Shown in pieces: positions 1-6,497 of a stretch of 43,860 nt of DNA (the stretch's first letter is position 1; every line of letters starts with the position of its first letter). The notes under the pieces are model-generated. The model was given only the letters and a program-made list of their open reading frames with translations, was not told the DNA's origin and made no database searches. Where the stretch lies: contig JAHFUZ010000034.1 of assembly GCA_023264815.1 (NCBI GenBank), forward strand, positions 1 through 43,860. Direction: 5' to 3'. This DNA is from Arthrobacter sp. Its GTDB lineage: Bacteria; Actinomycetota; Actinomycetes; Actinomycetales; Micrococcaceae. The position numbers were made by a program, and so were the translations under genes.

Positions 1-119
1 TGTTCCCTGATCAGCGCGTCCAGGGACTCAACCCACTCGGCGGTCTCTTCCGGATCACGATCAGGCAGCTGGTTAGTCAACCCGCTGAGGATATGGGAGG
101 TATCTTCTCCTGCAGCCAC
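1..119 (-). CDS. aceE: Pyruvate dehydrogenase E1 component, N-terminal part (cut by window edge)
   Basis: Only the first 39 codons lie in the window; the gene continues beyond position 1. The reading frame from a GTG at 119 gives a peptide containing LPDRDPEETAEW and VESLDALIRE, which matches the conserved N-terminus of homodimeric pyruvate dehydrogenase E1 (compare the DPxETxxWLxxxxxVIREEG region of E. coli AceE). The enzyme decarboxylates pyruvate with thiamine diphosphate and passes the acetyl group to the E2 lipoyl domain. An AAAAGAGG Shine-Dalgarno stretch sits 5 nt before the GTG and decides the start. An ATG further upstream (around 134) is out of frame. The identification rests on a short stretch but the match is distinctive. 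Confidence 0.85.
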   Translation of the reverse strand, partial: MAAGEDTSHILSGLTNQLPDRDPEETAEWVESLDALIRE

Positions 120-154
120 GGCGGCCTCTTTTCATCGTTGAAAGTGGAGCTTTA

Positions 155-175
155 GTTTTCGTATGGTGAGAAAAC
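155..175. promoter_or_regulatory. Inverted repeat GTTTTC-N9-GAAAAC in the aceE/SDR intergenic region
   Basis: Six-base perfect arms (155-160 and 170-175) lie in the AT-rich divergent region between aceE (start 119, minus) and the SDR gene (start 249, plus). A TAGAAT at 194-199 could be a -10 box for the SDR gene, but no good -35 is visible. It is a possible operator for aceE; the regulator is unknown. Confidence 0.3.
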
Positions 176-248
176 AATTTTGCAATTCGAGATTAGAATG
201 ATGAGGCCTACTATTTCAATTGTGACCGCGATGATGAGGAGCACCCCC

Positions 249-1010
249 ATGAACAACCCACGCCCGTCCGGACGCATCGCCGTGGTGACCGGTGCCGGCT
301 CCGGCATCGGCAAGGCGGTGGCGCGGCAGATGCTCGCGGAAGGCTACCGCGTTGCCCTCGCCGGACGCCGCGAGCTTCAGCTCCTGGATGCGGCGGACGG
401 GCATCCCCACGCCCTCGTGGTCTCCTGCGACGTCACCCGGCCCGACGACGTCGAGCGTCTTTTCGCGAGTGTCATCCGGAGGTGGGGGAGGGTCGATGTC
501 CTGTTCAACAATGCGGGCGTGTTCGGCCCCGCGGCGTCGGTGGACGAGATTTCCGTGGCCGATTGGGAGGCCGTCCAGGCCGTGAACCTGACCGGCTCCA
601 TGCTGTGCGCCGCCGCAGCCGTGCGGGCCATGAAATCCCAGGAGCCGCAGGGTGGCCGGATCATTAACAACGGGTCTGTCTCGGCCCACTCGCCGCGGCC
701 CCGGACGGTGGCCTATACGGTCACCAAGCATGCCATGACGGGCCTGACCAAGAGCATTGAACTCGATGGCAGGGCCTTCGGAATCACCTGCGGACAGATT
801 GATATCGGCAACACCGCCACGGGCATCATGGATACCATTGGCGTCGGCTCGGGAGCGCTCCAGGCCGATGGCTCGCGGAAAATCGAGCCCATGTTCCCCG
901 TGGAGGATGCCGCGCGGGCCGTACTCCTGATGGCGGGCATGCCGGCCTCGGCCAGTGTGGGCTCCGTGGTGATCACCGCTGCCGGCATGCCGTTCATTGG
1001 CCGCGGCTAG
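249..1010 (+). CDS. SDR family NAD(P)-dependent oxidoreductase
   Basis: A 253-residue classical short-chain dehydrogenase. The Rossmann glycine motif TGAGSGIG is near residues 14-21, the NNAG structural motif near residue 87, and the catalytic Ser followed by the YxxxK pair (YTVTK) near residues 155-160. The family oxidises or reduces alcohols, ketones and sugars with NAD(P). The motifs are intact, so an active enzyme is expected; the substrate cannot be read from sequence. ATG 249 was chosen because GAGGAG ends 8 nt upstream; in-frame starts further upstream (180, 222) have no ribosome binding site. It is transcribed towards uraH, and the two stop codons are only 7 bp apart. Confidence 0.88.
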   Translation: MNNPRPSGRIAVVTGAGSGIGKAVARQMLAEGYRVALAGRRELQLLDAADGHPHALVVSCDVTRPDDVERLFASVIRRWGRVDVLFNNAGVFGPAASVDEISVADWEAVQAVNLTGSMLCAAAAVRAMKSQEPQGGRIINNGSVSAHSPRPRTVAYTVTKHAMTGLTKSIELDGRAFGITCGQIDIGNTATGIMDTIGVGSGALQADGSRKIEPMFPVEDAARAVLLMAGMPASASVGSVVITAAGMPFIGRG

Positions 1011-1017
1011 TCGAGGC

Positions 1018-1359
1018 TCAGCTGCCCCGGTAGGTGGAGTAGGCGAACGGGCTCAAGAGGAGCGGCACGTGGTAATGGGCCTCCGACTCCAGCACGCCAA
1101 ATGTGAGGGTCACCTCCGGAAAGAAGGTTTCCGTGCCACTCGCGGCGAAGTACTTGCCCGTGTCGAAGGCCAGGCGGTACGTGCCGGTAGCCAGGCGCTC
1201 AGGTCCCAGCTCTTTGATGCGCCCGTCTCCGTCCGTCACGCCTTCGGCGATCTGCGCCCAGGCCGCACCATCGAGCACGCTCAGGGTTACCGGGACGTCC
1301 GCCGCGGGTTTGCCGGAGCCGGTGTCGAGTACGTGGGTGGTGACATGGGAAGTGGTCAT
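1018..1359 (-). CDS. uraH: Hydroxyisourate hydrolase
   Basis: A 113-residue transthyretin-like protein that hydrolyses 5-hydroxyisourate to OHCU in urate breakdown. The N-terminal THVLDTGSGKPA stretch, the central TGTYRLAFDTG stretch and the C-terminal YRGS tetrapeptide are the hallmarks of the enzyme; YRGS distinguishes it from vertebrate transthyretin. The length is normal. It is the second gene of a two-gene unit: its ATG overlaps the uraD stop by 4 nt (1356-1359), so translation is probably coupled. The urate oxidase that would supply its substrate is not in this window. Confidence 0.95.
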   Translation of the reverse strand: MTTSHVTTHVLDTGSGKPAADVPVTLSVLDGAAWAQIAEGVTDGDGRIKELGPERLATGTYRLAFDTGKYFAASGTETFFPEVTLTFGVLESEAHYHVPLLLSPFAYSTYRGS

Positions 1360-1853
1360 TTGCTGATCAGCCCTTCGAGTCGGAGCACGGCGATTTCCCG
1401 CAGCTGCTGGCCAATGATTAATTGTTCCTGTTCGGGGGTGTGGGTGAGCCTGGTGTTGAGGGCGGCCAGGATCTCCCGGCGGCTGCGGCCGGCAGCGCGG
1501 ATCAGGAAGACCTGCCCGAACTTTTCCTCGTAGGCCCGGTTGCCCGCTGCCAGAGCCTGGGCCACTGCGGCATCGGCTGCACCCAGCCCGGCCTGTTCGG
1601 CCTGGGACATTCTGGCTTCTGTGCTGTCGCCCTGCGCCCGCTCACCGATCCGCGGATGGTGGGCCAGTGCGGCGTCAATTTCAGCGGGAGCGAACGGGCT
1701 TGCGGCGGCCCTGCCCGCGGCCAGGAGTGCTTCGAGGCTGGGGTATGGCCTGGCGTCGGCCAGCTCGTCGATCCAGCGCTGGATGTCCAGGCAGGGGCGC
1801 AGGAAATCGCCGGCTTTCGTGCGGCTGGCCGCATTGAACTGGTCAAGGTGCAT
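1356..1853 (-). CDS. uraD: 2-oxo-4-hydroxy-4-carboxy-5-ureidoimidazoline (OHCU) decarboxylase
   Basis: A 165-residue protein that decarboxylates OHCU to S-allantoin, directly after UraH in the pathway. The family signature HHPRIGE, with the catalytic histidine, is present, followed by the conserved MSQAEQAG segment and the C-terminal REIAVLRLEGL helix. ATG 1853 was chosen because GAGGA lies 7 nt upstream and the product then starts MHLDQFN, the usual N-terminus; extending to 1886 adds 11 residues without a binding site. It is the first gene of the uraD-uraH unit. Its promoter region holds the inverted repeats annotated at 1897-1943. Confidence 0.94.
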   Translation of the reverse strand: MHLDQFNAASRTKAGDFLRPCLDIQRWIDELADARPYPSLEALLAAGRAAASPFAPAEIDAALAHHPRIGERAQGDSTEARMSQAEQAGLGAADAAVAQALAAGNRAYEEKFGQVFLIRAAGRSRREILAALNTRLTHTPEQEQLIIGQQLREIAVLRLEGLISK

Positions 1854-1896
1854 AACAGGTCCTCGCAATTCGATGCTGGCATCCACGGTGTAGGCT

Positions 1897-1943
1897 ATGC
1901 GATTACATTTCGCATCGTGGAACTGTTATTTCAGCATATGTAA
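1897..1943 (-). promoter_or_regulatory. Candidate operator of uraD-uraH
   Basis: Two inverted repeats lie 44-90 bp upstream of the uraD start. ATGCGA-N7-TCGCAT spans 1897-1915. A wider pair, TTACAT at 1903-1908 and ATGTAA at 1938-1943, overlaps it. On the minus strand a TTGACA occurs at 1975-1970 but no good -10 follows at standard spacing. The layout fits a repressor site for purine catabolism; the regulator is not in the window. Confidence 0.4.
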
Positions 1944-2035
1944 AAGAGTGAATCGTATGGAGCCGCAACTGTCAACCGGCCTGACCGGGTGCGGGATGGC
2001 AAGCGTGGGCGGCTGCCTCTGGGCGCACCAACAGA

Positions 2036-2073
2036 AAGCGGACGACGCCGGGACCTCCCGGCGTCGTCCGCTT
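2036..2073 (-). terminator. Terminator hairpin downstream of the alcohol dehydrogenase
   Basis: Perfect 18-bp arms (2036-2053 and 2056-2073) are separated by only CC, beginning 26 bp after the ADH stop. The arm closes with GACGCCGGGA, the core shared by other terminators in the window. The minus-strand read-out continues TTTCTGTT. Confidence 0.85.
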
Positions 2074-2098
2074 CAGTTTGCCTGGGGTGCTGGGGAAT

Positions 2099-3055
2099 TT
2101 AGTCCCCGTAGACCGCGATGAAGCGGCCCACCACGCCGCCCTTGCGCAGCTTGTCGATCGCCTCCGGGATGTCCGCCTGGGTGATCAGGTTCATCGGCGG
2201 GTTCAGCTGGCCCGACTTCATCAGGGCGTAGAGGTTCTCGAGGTCCTCCTTGGTGCCCGACTTCGAACCCTTGATGGAGAGCTGGTTGACGATCAGCGGG
2301 TAGGTGTTGATGGTGGCTTCGAGGCGGCCCATGCCCACCTGCACCAGGGTGCCGAACTCGGCGAGCGTCTCCAATGCGGCGGCCGTGGTGGTGCCGAAGT
2401 CGGCATAGTCCACGATCAGGTCGAGGTTCTTGTCCTTGAAGGCCTCGATGGAGTCGGCCACACCGGCCAGCCCGATTTCGTCCGCGAGCTTCTGCGTCTC
2501 GGGGTTCACCTCCGCGCCGTAGACCTCTGCACCGGCAATGACGGCCACGCGTGCCCCGATGTAGCCGAGGCCGCCGAGACCGATCACGCCCACCTTCATG
2601 CCCGCCTTGGCTGCGCCGACTGCCATGATCGCGTGGTAGGCGGTGAGCCCGGCATCTGTTGCCATGGCGCCGAGTTCGAAGGACACCTCGTCGGGCAGCT
2701 TCACCAGGTTATCGTCCGTGGCGAGCAACTGGGGGCCGAAGCCGCCGTCCCACTTGCCGTAGCCGATGGCGTCGCCGTCACTCATGACGGGGGAGAGGCC
2801 TACGCGGTCGCCGACCTTCCAGTGGTCCATGCCTTCGCCCACCGCGGTGATGACACCGGCGTTCTCGTGGCCCATGGTGCGGGGAAGCTCCGGGAACAGC
2901 GGCATCCACCCGGCGTCGTCAAGGGCCGTGACGTCGGAGTGGCACACTCCGGCGGCCTTGACGCTGACAACCACCTGGCCCGGACCCGCCGTGGGTTCGG
3001 CCACCTCGTTGAGCGTCAGCGGGTTATTGGTGCCGGTGAACTGCCATGCCTTCAT
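2099..3055 (-). CDS. Zinc-type alcohol dehydrogenase, short form lacking the structural-zinc loop
   Basis: A 318-residue medium-chain dehydrogenase, shorter than the usual 335-350. The catalytic zinc region is present: GVCHSD with Cys38 and the GHE motif with His63/Glu64. A TDAGLTAYHA stretch sits where the third catalytic ligand is expected, so that ligand would be Asp. The NAD(P)-binding GLGGLG motif follows near residue 175. The four-cysteine structural-zinc lobe that normally follows the GDRVG motif is absent; Cys38 is the only cysteine I find. It probably oxidises an alcohol or reduces an aldehyde; the substrate is unknown. ATG 3055 was chosen for the AGGAG 8 nt upstream; an extension to 3100 is not supported. 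It is monocistronic, with a palindromic operator upstream and its own terminator. Confidence 0.9.
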   Translation of the reverse strand: MKAWQFTGTNNPLTLNEVAEPTAGPGQVVVSVKAAGVCHSDVTALDDAGWMPLFPELPRTMGHENAGVITAVGEGMDHWKVGDRVGLSPVMSDGDAIGYGKWDGGFGPQLLATDDNLVKLPDEVSFELGAMATDAGLTAYHAIMAVGAAKAGMKVGVIGLGGLGYIGARVAVIAGAEVYGAEVNPETQKLADEIGLAGVADSIEAFKDKNLDLIVDYADFGTTTAAALETLAEFGTLVQVGMGRLEATINTYPLIVNQLSIKGSKSGTKEDLENLYALMKSGQLNPPMNLITQADIPEAIDKLRKGGVVGRFIAVYGD

Positions 3056-3087
3056 GGGGCATCTCCTTAGCTCGTTGTGGATCATTT

Positions 3088-3101
3088 CATGCATTTGCAT
3101 G
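3088..3101 (-). promoter_or_regulatory. Palindrome CATGCATTTGCATG in the ADH promoter
   Basis: A perfect 6-bp inverted repeat around TT lies 33 bp upstream of the ADH start codon. The position suits a repressor or activator site. No regulator gene adjoins it. Confidence 0.45.
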
Positions 3102-3185
3102 CACTTGGCACTCTACCCCCGATCTGGCCGGATGGAACCCGAATGTGACGGGGCCGTCAGGCTGATGTGCCGCGGGGCACACAAA

Positions 3186-3227
3186 AGAAGCGGACGACGG
3201 CGGGAGGTCCCGGCGTCGCCCGCTTCT
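3186..3227 (-). terminator. Terminator hairpin after the 65-residue protein gene
   Basis: Arms of 20 bp (3186-3205 and 3208-3227) with two mismatches surround a GG centre, starting 18 bp after the stop at 3245. On the minus strand the arm runs into TTTTGTG. The arm differs by one base over 18 from the terminator at 2036. Confidence 0.8.
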
Positions 3228-3244
3228 GCTTGCAGAGAGAGTGC

Positions 3245-3442
3245 TTAGGCGGTGACCAGCTGGCGGTCGTCGCTGCGGACGGTCAAGGTGAAGGTGTTGG
3301 GGCCGCTGGCATGGACCGCGATGCGGCACTTGGTGGTGTTTGCCTTGGTGGAAAGGTCCTGCGCGGCGGCATCGAGGGTGTGGTCGATCGCGGTGCGGTC
3401 CCAAATTTTAAGCGTTACAGAGTGGCTGGAATCAAACGTCAT
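3245..3442 (-). CDS. Small conserved-looking protein, 65 residues, unknown function
   Basis: The protein begins MTFDSSHSVTLKIWDRT and ends with a beta-strand-like pattern (NTFTLTVRSDDRQLVTA). There is one cysteine, no signal peptide and no membrane segment. I do not recognise a family. Support comes from GC-rich codon use in frame, a dedicated terminator 18 bp behind the stop and an empty opposite strand. The ribosome binding site (GCGAAAG) is weak. Alternating polar and hydrophobic residues suggest a small soluble beta protein. Confidence 0.6.
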   Translation of the reverse strand: MTFDSSHSVTLKIWDRTAIDHTLDAAAQDLSTKANTTKCRIAVHASGPNTFTLTVRSDDRQLVTA

Positions 3443-3655
3443 TGTCAGTACTTTCGCTCATGCAGTTAACGGCCCAGGTCGTCCTTGAAATGGCCGCATC
3501 CTCGTCGGTGAGGATTGCTGATTTAGGTGTGCGGGAGCGTGGCCCCTCTTTCATGGTTCATGGTGCGCGGGTGTCTTGACAACCGAATCGGCGAAAGTGT
3601 GATGGACTCCACGTGCATGTCGCCGGCTGTTACGCCGGGCCGGTGGCGCCGGCGC

Positions 3656-4501
3656 TCAGTAGAGGAAAATATCGATCCACGCCCGGTTGTGCGCGTGCAC
3701 CAGGACCAGGAACAGCACGAAGTCAAAGAGCAGGTGGATGGCCACGATGTAGGTCAGGGACCGCGTCATGGTGAAGAGCTTCGCCTGCAGCAGTGCGAAC
3801 GGGAAGATAAAGAACGGCGCCCACGCGTGGAACCCCAGCTCCCACAGGAACGACGTAAAAAGCACCGCCTGCAGCAGGTTGGCCTGCCAGTCCGGGAGAT
3901 GCCGGCGCAGCAGTGTGAAGGCGGTGCAGATGAAGAACAGTTCGTCCCAGATGCCCAGTGCATTGGTGCCCAGGAACAGCCGGCCGATGCCTTCCGGATC
4001 GCTGACCGCCGGCCAGTTCCGGTAGACGCCAGTGCTGACCATGTAGACCGGCAGGACCAGGTACCCCAGCAGCGGAACGGCCAGCAGGTACCACTTCTCC
4101 GCCCGGGTCCACCGCTCGCCGGTCCGGAGGGGAAAGCTGATGGCGTGGTCCGTCGTGAGGAACCTGGTCACCGCGTAGGGAACGCCGACCGCGACAATCA
4201 TCGCAGTGCCCATGACCAGCATGTGCCCGGTGCTGATGTCCGTGGTGATGGGGACCGCGCTCATGGCCGTCAGCCCCACAGCGATCAATGCGAGGTCGAT
4301 GAGCAGCCGGCGGTTGATGAAGCCGGCCAGCACCAGGGCTGCCGCCAGCAGGATAAAGCCGATCGGCCGGTTTTCCAGGGCGAAGAGGGTAAAGCCCGAC
4401 GCCGAGAGCAAGGTTGCAGGAACCAGCCGCAGTGAGGTGCCGGCCGGCTTCGTGGCGGTGCCGGGCGGGGGCGTGGATTCGGTTTCAGAGCGCTGGCTCA
4501 T
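3656..4501 (-). CDS. CPBP-like multi-pass membrane protein
   Basis: A 281-residue protein with a polar N-terminus of about 25 residues and then about eight hydrophobic segments. The C-terminal half resembles the CPBP (Abi) intramembrane protease fold: a GIWDELFF segment at the position of the EExxxR motif, an aromatic FLWELGFHAW stretch and a final AIHLLFDFVLF helix carrying a histidine. Only one of the two motif-1 acidic residues is Glu and the Arg is missing, so protease activity is uncertain. Members are linked to prenyl-protein processing or bacteriocin self-protection, but nothing nearby supports either role. A GGAGG lies 7 nt before ATG 4501. It is divergent from the ArsR gene. Confidence 0.65.
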   Translation of the reverse strand: MSQRSETESTPPPGTATKPAGTSLRLVPATLLSASGFTLFALENRPIGFILLAAALVLAGFINRRLLIDLALIAVGLTAMSAVPITTDISTGHMLVMGTAMIVAVGVPYAVTRFLTTDHAISFPLRTGERWTRAEKWYLLAVPLLGYLVLPVYMVSTGVYRNWPAVSDPEGIGRLFLGTNALGIWDELFFICTAFTLLRRHLPDWQANLLQAVLFTSFLWELGFHAWAPFFIFPFALLQAKLFTMTRSLTYIVAIHLLFDFVLFLVLVHAHNRAWIDIFLY

Positions 4502-4572
4502 GCTGGCCTCCGTGGACTGACCCGGGCTGGCGGTATGGGTGGTTCCCTCAGCTTACTTCGGCCGGGCTTCGC

Positions 4573-4629
4573 CGAGAGTGCACTTCGCGGCAGTGTTCCG
4601 CCCCTGGACCAGCGCCAAGTGCACTCTCG
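4573..4629. repeat. Intergenic inverted repeat with 13-bp perfect arms
   Basis: CGAGAGTGCACTT at 4573-4585 and its exact complement at 4617-4629 enclose 31 bp of GC-rich DNA. The element sits between divergent start codons (4501 minus, 4691 plus), so it is not a terminator of either gene. It could be a dispersed intergenic repeat, a folded RNA or a paired operator. Confidence 0.7.
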
Positions 4630-4652
4630 CGGGGGCGGTTCGAAGGGAATCC

Positions 4653-4699
4653 TTGACGCGCGTGCAGGAGCGGGCGTATCGTACAACCAAATGGTTGTA
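4653..4699 (+). promoter_or_regulatory. Promoter and operator of the ArsR/SRPBCC pair, overlapping the start codon
   Basis: TTGACG (4653-4658), an 18-bp spacer and TATCGT (4677-4682) form a sigma-70-type promoter. The palindrome TACAACCAAATGGTTGTA (4682-4699, 8-bp perfect arms) begins in the -10 box and contains the ATG at 4691. Transcription should begin at or just before the A of ATG. The symmetry and position fit autorepression by the ArsR-type product. Confidence 0.72.
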
Positions 4700-5023
4700 G
4701 ATAAGCTCAGTGACGCGGATGTGGACCGCCTGTTCCAGGCGCTCGCAGACGCCACCCGCCGGGACATCGTCCGGCGGGTGACGGTGGCGGAGTACTCCGT
4801 CTCCGGCCTTGCTGCGCTCTACGCCATGAGTTTCGCCGCCGTCCAGAAGCACGTGGCGGTGTTGGAGCGCGCCTCCCTGGTTACCAAGGAGAAACGCGGA
4901 CGGGAGCAGATCGTGCGGGGCAATCACGAAGGTTTGCAGAAGGCCCGCCGGCTGCTTGATGAGTACGAGGCGATCTGGCGGCAGCGCGCCGAACGGATTG
5001 CAGACATTCTGGCTGAAGGATAA
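4691..5023 (+). CDS. ArsR-family winged-helix transcriptional regulator
   Basis: A 110-residue DNA-binding protein. LFQALADATRRDIVRRV is the typical first helices of ArsR-like repressors. The recognition region is SFAAVQKHVAVLERASLV, followed by the wing (EKRGREQIVRG). No cysteine or histidine metal site is visible, as is usual for ArsR proteins paired with SRPBCC genes. ATG 4691 was chosen because the product then starts in the standard way and the start lies 8 nt behind a -10 box, suggesting a leaderless mRNA; the frame is open upstream to 4535 without a binding site. The SRPBCC gene follows after 13 bp in the same operon. Confidence 0.9.
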   Translation: MVVDKLSDADVDRLFQALADATRRDIVRRVTVAEYSVSGLAALYAMSFAAVQKHVAVLERASLVTKEKRGREQIVRGNHEGLQKARRLLDEYEAIWRQRAERIADILAEG

Positions 5024-5036
5024 GGAAGGTACGGCA

Positions 5037-5534
5037 ATGCCTGTTATCAGCTCCACCAAAAATCTCGAGGCACTCAGCTTCACCCTCGTCGCCGAGTTCG
5101 ACGCCGCCGTCGAACGCGTCTGGCAGATCTGGGAAGACCCCCGCCAGCTTGAGCGCTGGTGGGGCCCTCCCACCTGGCCGGCCACTTTTGACGGTTTTGA
5201 TTTCCAGCCCGGCGGGAAGGCCAGTTACTACATGACCGGGCCCGAAGGTGAGAAGGCCGGCGGCTGGTGGAAGTTCACCGCCATCGAGGCGCCGCGCAAG
5301 CTCGAATTCGATGACGGCTTCGCGGACGAATCCGGCGCCCCGGTGGAGGCCATGGGAATCACCCACGCCGCCGTGGACCTCCAGGACATCGGTGGACGTA
5401 CGCGCATGACCGTTCACTCAACGTTCGAGTCCGAAGAGCAGATGGAAGAGATGGTCAGGATGGGGATGGAGGAAGGCATGCGGGAGGCTGCGGGCCAGAT
5501 CGACGGCCTTTTGGCAGAACACGCCCGCGCCTGA
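5037..5534 (+). CDS. SRPBCC (AHSA1-like) domain protein
   Basis: A 165-residue START/Bet v1-type protein with the characteristic FDAAVERVWQIWEDPRQLERWW opening split across the first helix, a WGPPTWP turn, FDFQPGGKASYYMTGP in the central sheet and the long C-terminal helix MREAAGQIDGLL. Such proteins bind hydrophobic ligands or act as chaperone-activator-like domains; those encoded with ArsR regulators have no settled function. AAGGAAGG precedes ATG 5037 by 7 nt. It is the second gene of the ArsR operon and ends before the strong bidirectional terminator at 5559. Confidence 0.9.
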   Translation: MPVISSTKNLEALSFTLVAEFDAAVERVWQIWEDPRQLERWWGPPTWPATFDGFDFQPGGKASYYMTGPEGEKAGGWWKFTAIEAPRKLEFDDGFADESGAPVEAMGITHAAVDLQDIGGRTRMTVHSTFESEEQMEEMVRMGMEEGMREAAGQIDGLLAEHARA

Positions 5535-5558
5535 AGGGCTCAGGGGCCGCCTCACGCA

Positions 5559-5608
5559 AAAGGCAGGAGTACGACGGCGGGACCTCCCGCCGTCGTACTC
5601 CTGCCTTT
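5559..5608. terminator. Bidirectional terminator between SRPBCC and NADP reductase genes
   Basis: Perfect 24-bp arms (5559-5582 and 5585-5608) flank a CC centre, with an A-run on the left and TTTGC on the right, so it can act on both converging transcripts. The inner core is CGACGGCGGGA. Confidence 0.9.
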
Positions 5609-5617
5609 GCTGTGGTG

Positions 5618-6259
5618 CTACTTGGTGACCAGGAGTCCGGTGTCCCAGTTGAAATCCTCAAACGCCGGGTTCGCCTGCATGGTCATGAGGACGAACTGGA
5701 AGCCCTCAAGCTCGCGGGAACGCTTGAGCGGGCCTACTGCCAGCGGACGCATGCCGGCCGCGGCGACAAAGCTGCTCACTGCCTCGGTGGCGGCGGCATC
5801 GTCACCGGTGATGAAGACGTCCAGCGGCTGGCCGCCGGATTCGCCCGCCACCAGCGTGCCCGCGAAGGTGGTGTTGAAGGCTTTGACCACGTTGGCGCCG
5901 GTCGGAGCCAATGCTGCGATTTCTTCGGCGGCCGAGGAGCCCGGCGCCACTACCAATGAATCGAAGGTCTCAAAGTTGACCGGGTTGGTGATGTCCACGA
6001 TGGTCTTGCCGGCCAACTGGTCGCCATAGGCGGTCACCAGGGACTTGGCGGCCTCGAACGGGACGGCCAGGATCACGATGCTGCCCTGCGGGACGCTGGC
6101 AGTGGTGCCGGAGGTGACGCCGGCGCCGAGCTCGGTGGCGAGGGCCTGCGCCTTGGCCGCATCCTGGCCGAGGATCTCCACCTGCTTGCCTGCTGCGACG
6201 GCGCGGGTGGCGATGCCACGGGCCATGTTGCCGTTACCGATGATGGTGATGTCAGTCAT
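5618..6259 (-). CDS. NADPH:F420 reductase-like NAD(P)-binding oxidoreductase
   Basis: A 213-residue single-domain dehydrogenase. MTDITIIGNGNMARGIA gives the dinucleotide-binding GxGxM turn at residues 8-12; later come VILAVPFEAA, the DITNPVNFET segment and VVKAFNTTFAGTL, all landmarks of the F420-dependent NADP oxidoreductase family. Many bacterial members are annotated only as NADP oxidoreductases because the F420 partner is unproven. The start at 6259 fits the family N-terminus and has an AAGAAG upstream; the frame is open to an ATG at 6301 (MKTLLARLFGKKNP extension). It has its own promoter with two operator-like repeats. Confidence 0.85.
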   Translation of the reverse strand: MTDITIIGNGNMARGIATRAVAAGKQVEILGQDAAKAQALATELGAGVTSGTTASVPQGSIVILAVPFEAAKSLVTAYGDQLAGKTIVDITNPVNFETFDSLVVAPGSSAAEEIAALAPTGANVVKAFNTTFAGTLVAGESGGQPLDVFITGDDAAATEAVSSFVAAAGMRPLAVGPLKRSRELEGFQFVLMTMQANPAFEDFNWDTGLLVTK

Positions 6260-6328
6260 GGGGTTCTTCTTTCCGAAAAGGCGGGCAAGGAGGGTTTTCA
6301 TCAGATTCTGTTCTGCTGGAGGACTGCT

Positions 6329-6377
6329 ACTTGAAGCTACAACTAAAATATAAGCCTAGAAAGTTGAAGAGTCAAGT
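6329..6377 (-). promoter_or_regulatory. Strong promoter with two MarR/HxlR-type operators
   Basis: On the minus strand TTGACT (6375-6370), a 17-bp spacer and TATATT (6352-6347) make a near-consensus promoter. Two imperfect palindromes with ACTTG/CAACT-type arms and 6-bp spacers, ACTTGAAGCTACAACT (6329-6344) and AGTTGAAGAGTCAAGT (6362-6377), lie 33 bp apart. One overlaps the -35 box and the other lies just downstream of the -10 box. Confidence 0.75.
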
Positions 6378-6497
6378 AATTTTTTTTGGCAGTTTCCGTT
6401 GGTAGCTTTGCCGCTCTTCCCGGGTTCACCGGGCGGTGGCTGACGCCCGGAGGCTCGGTACCGAGGTCCTCCGGCAGGATGACGGCATGTGGACCCG

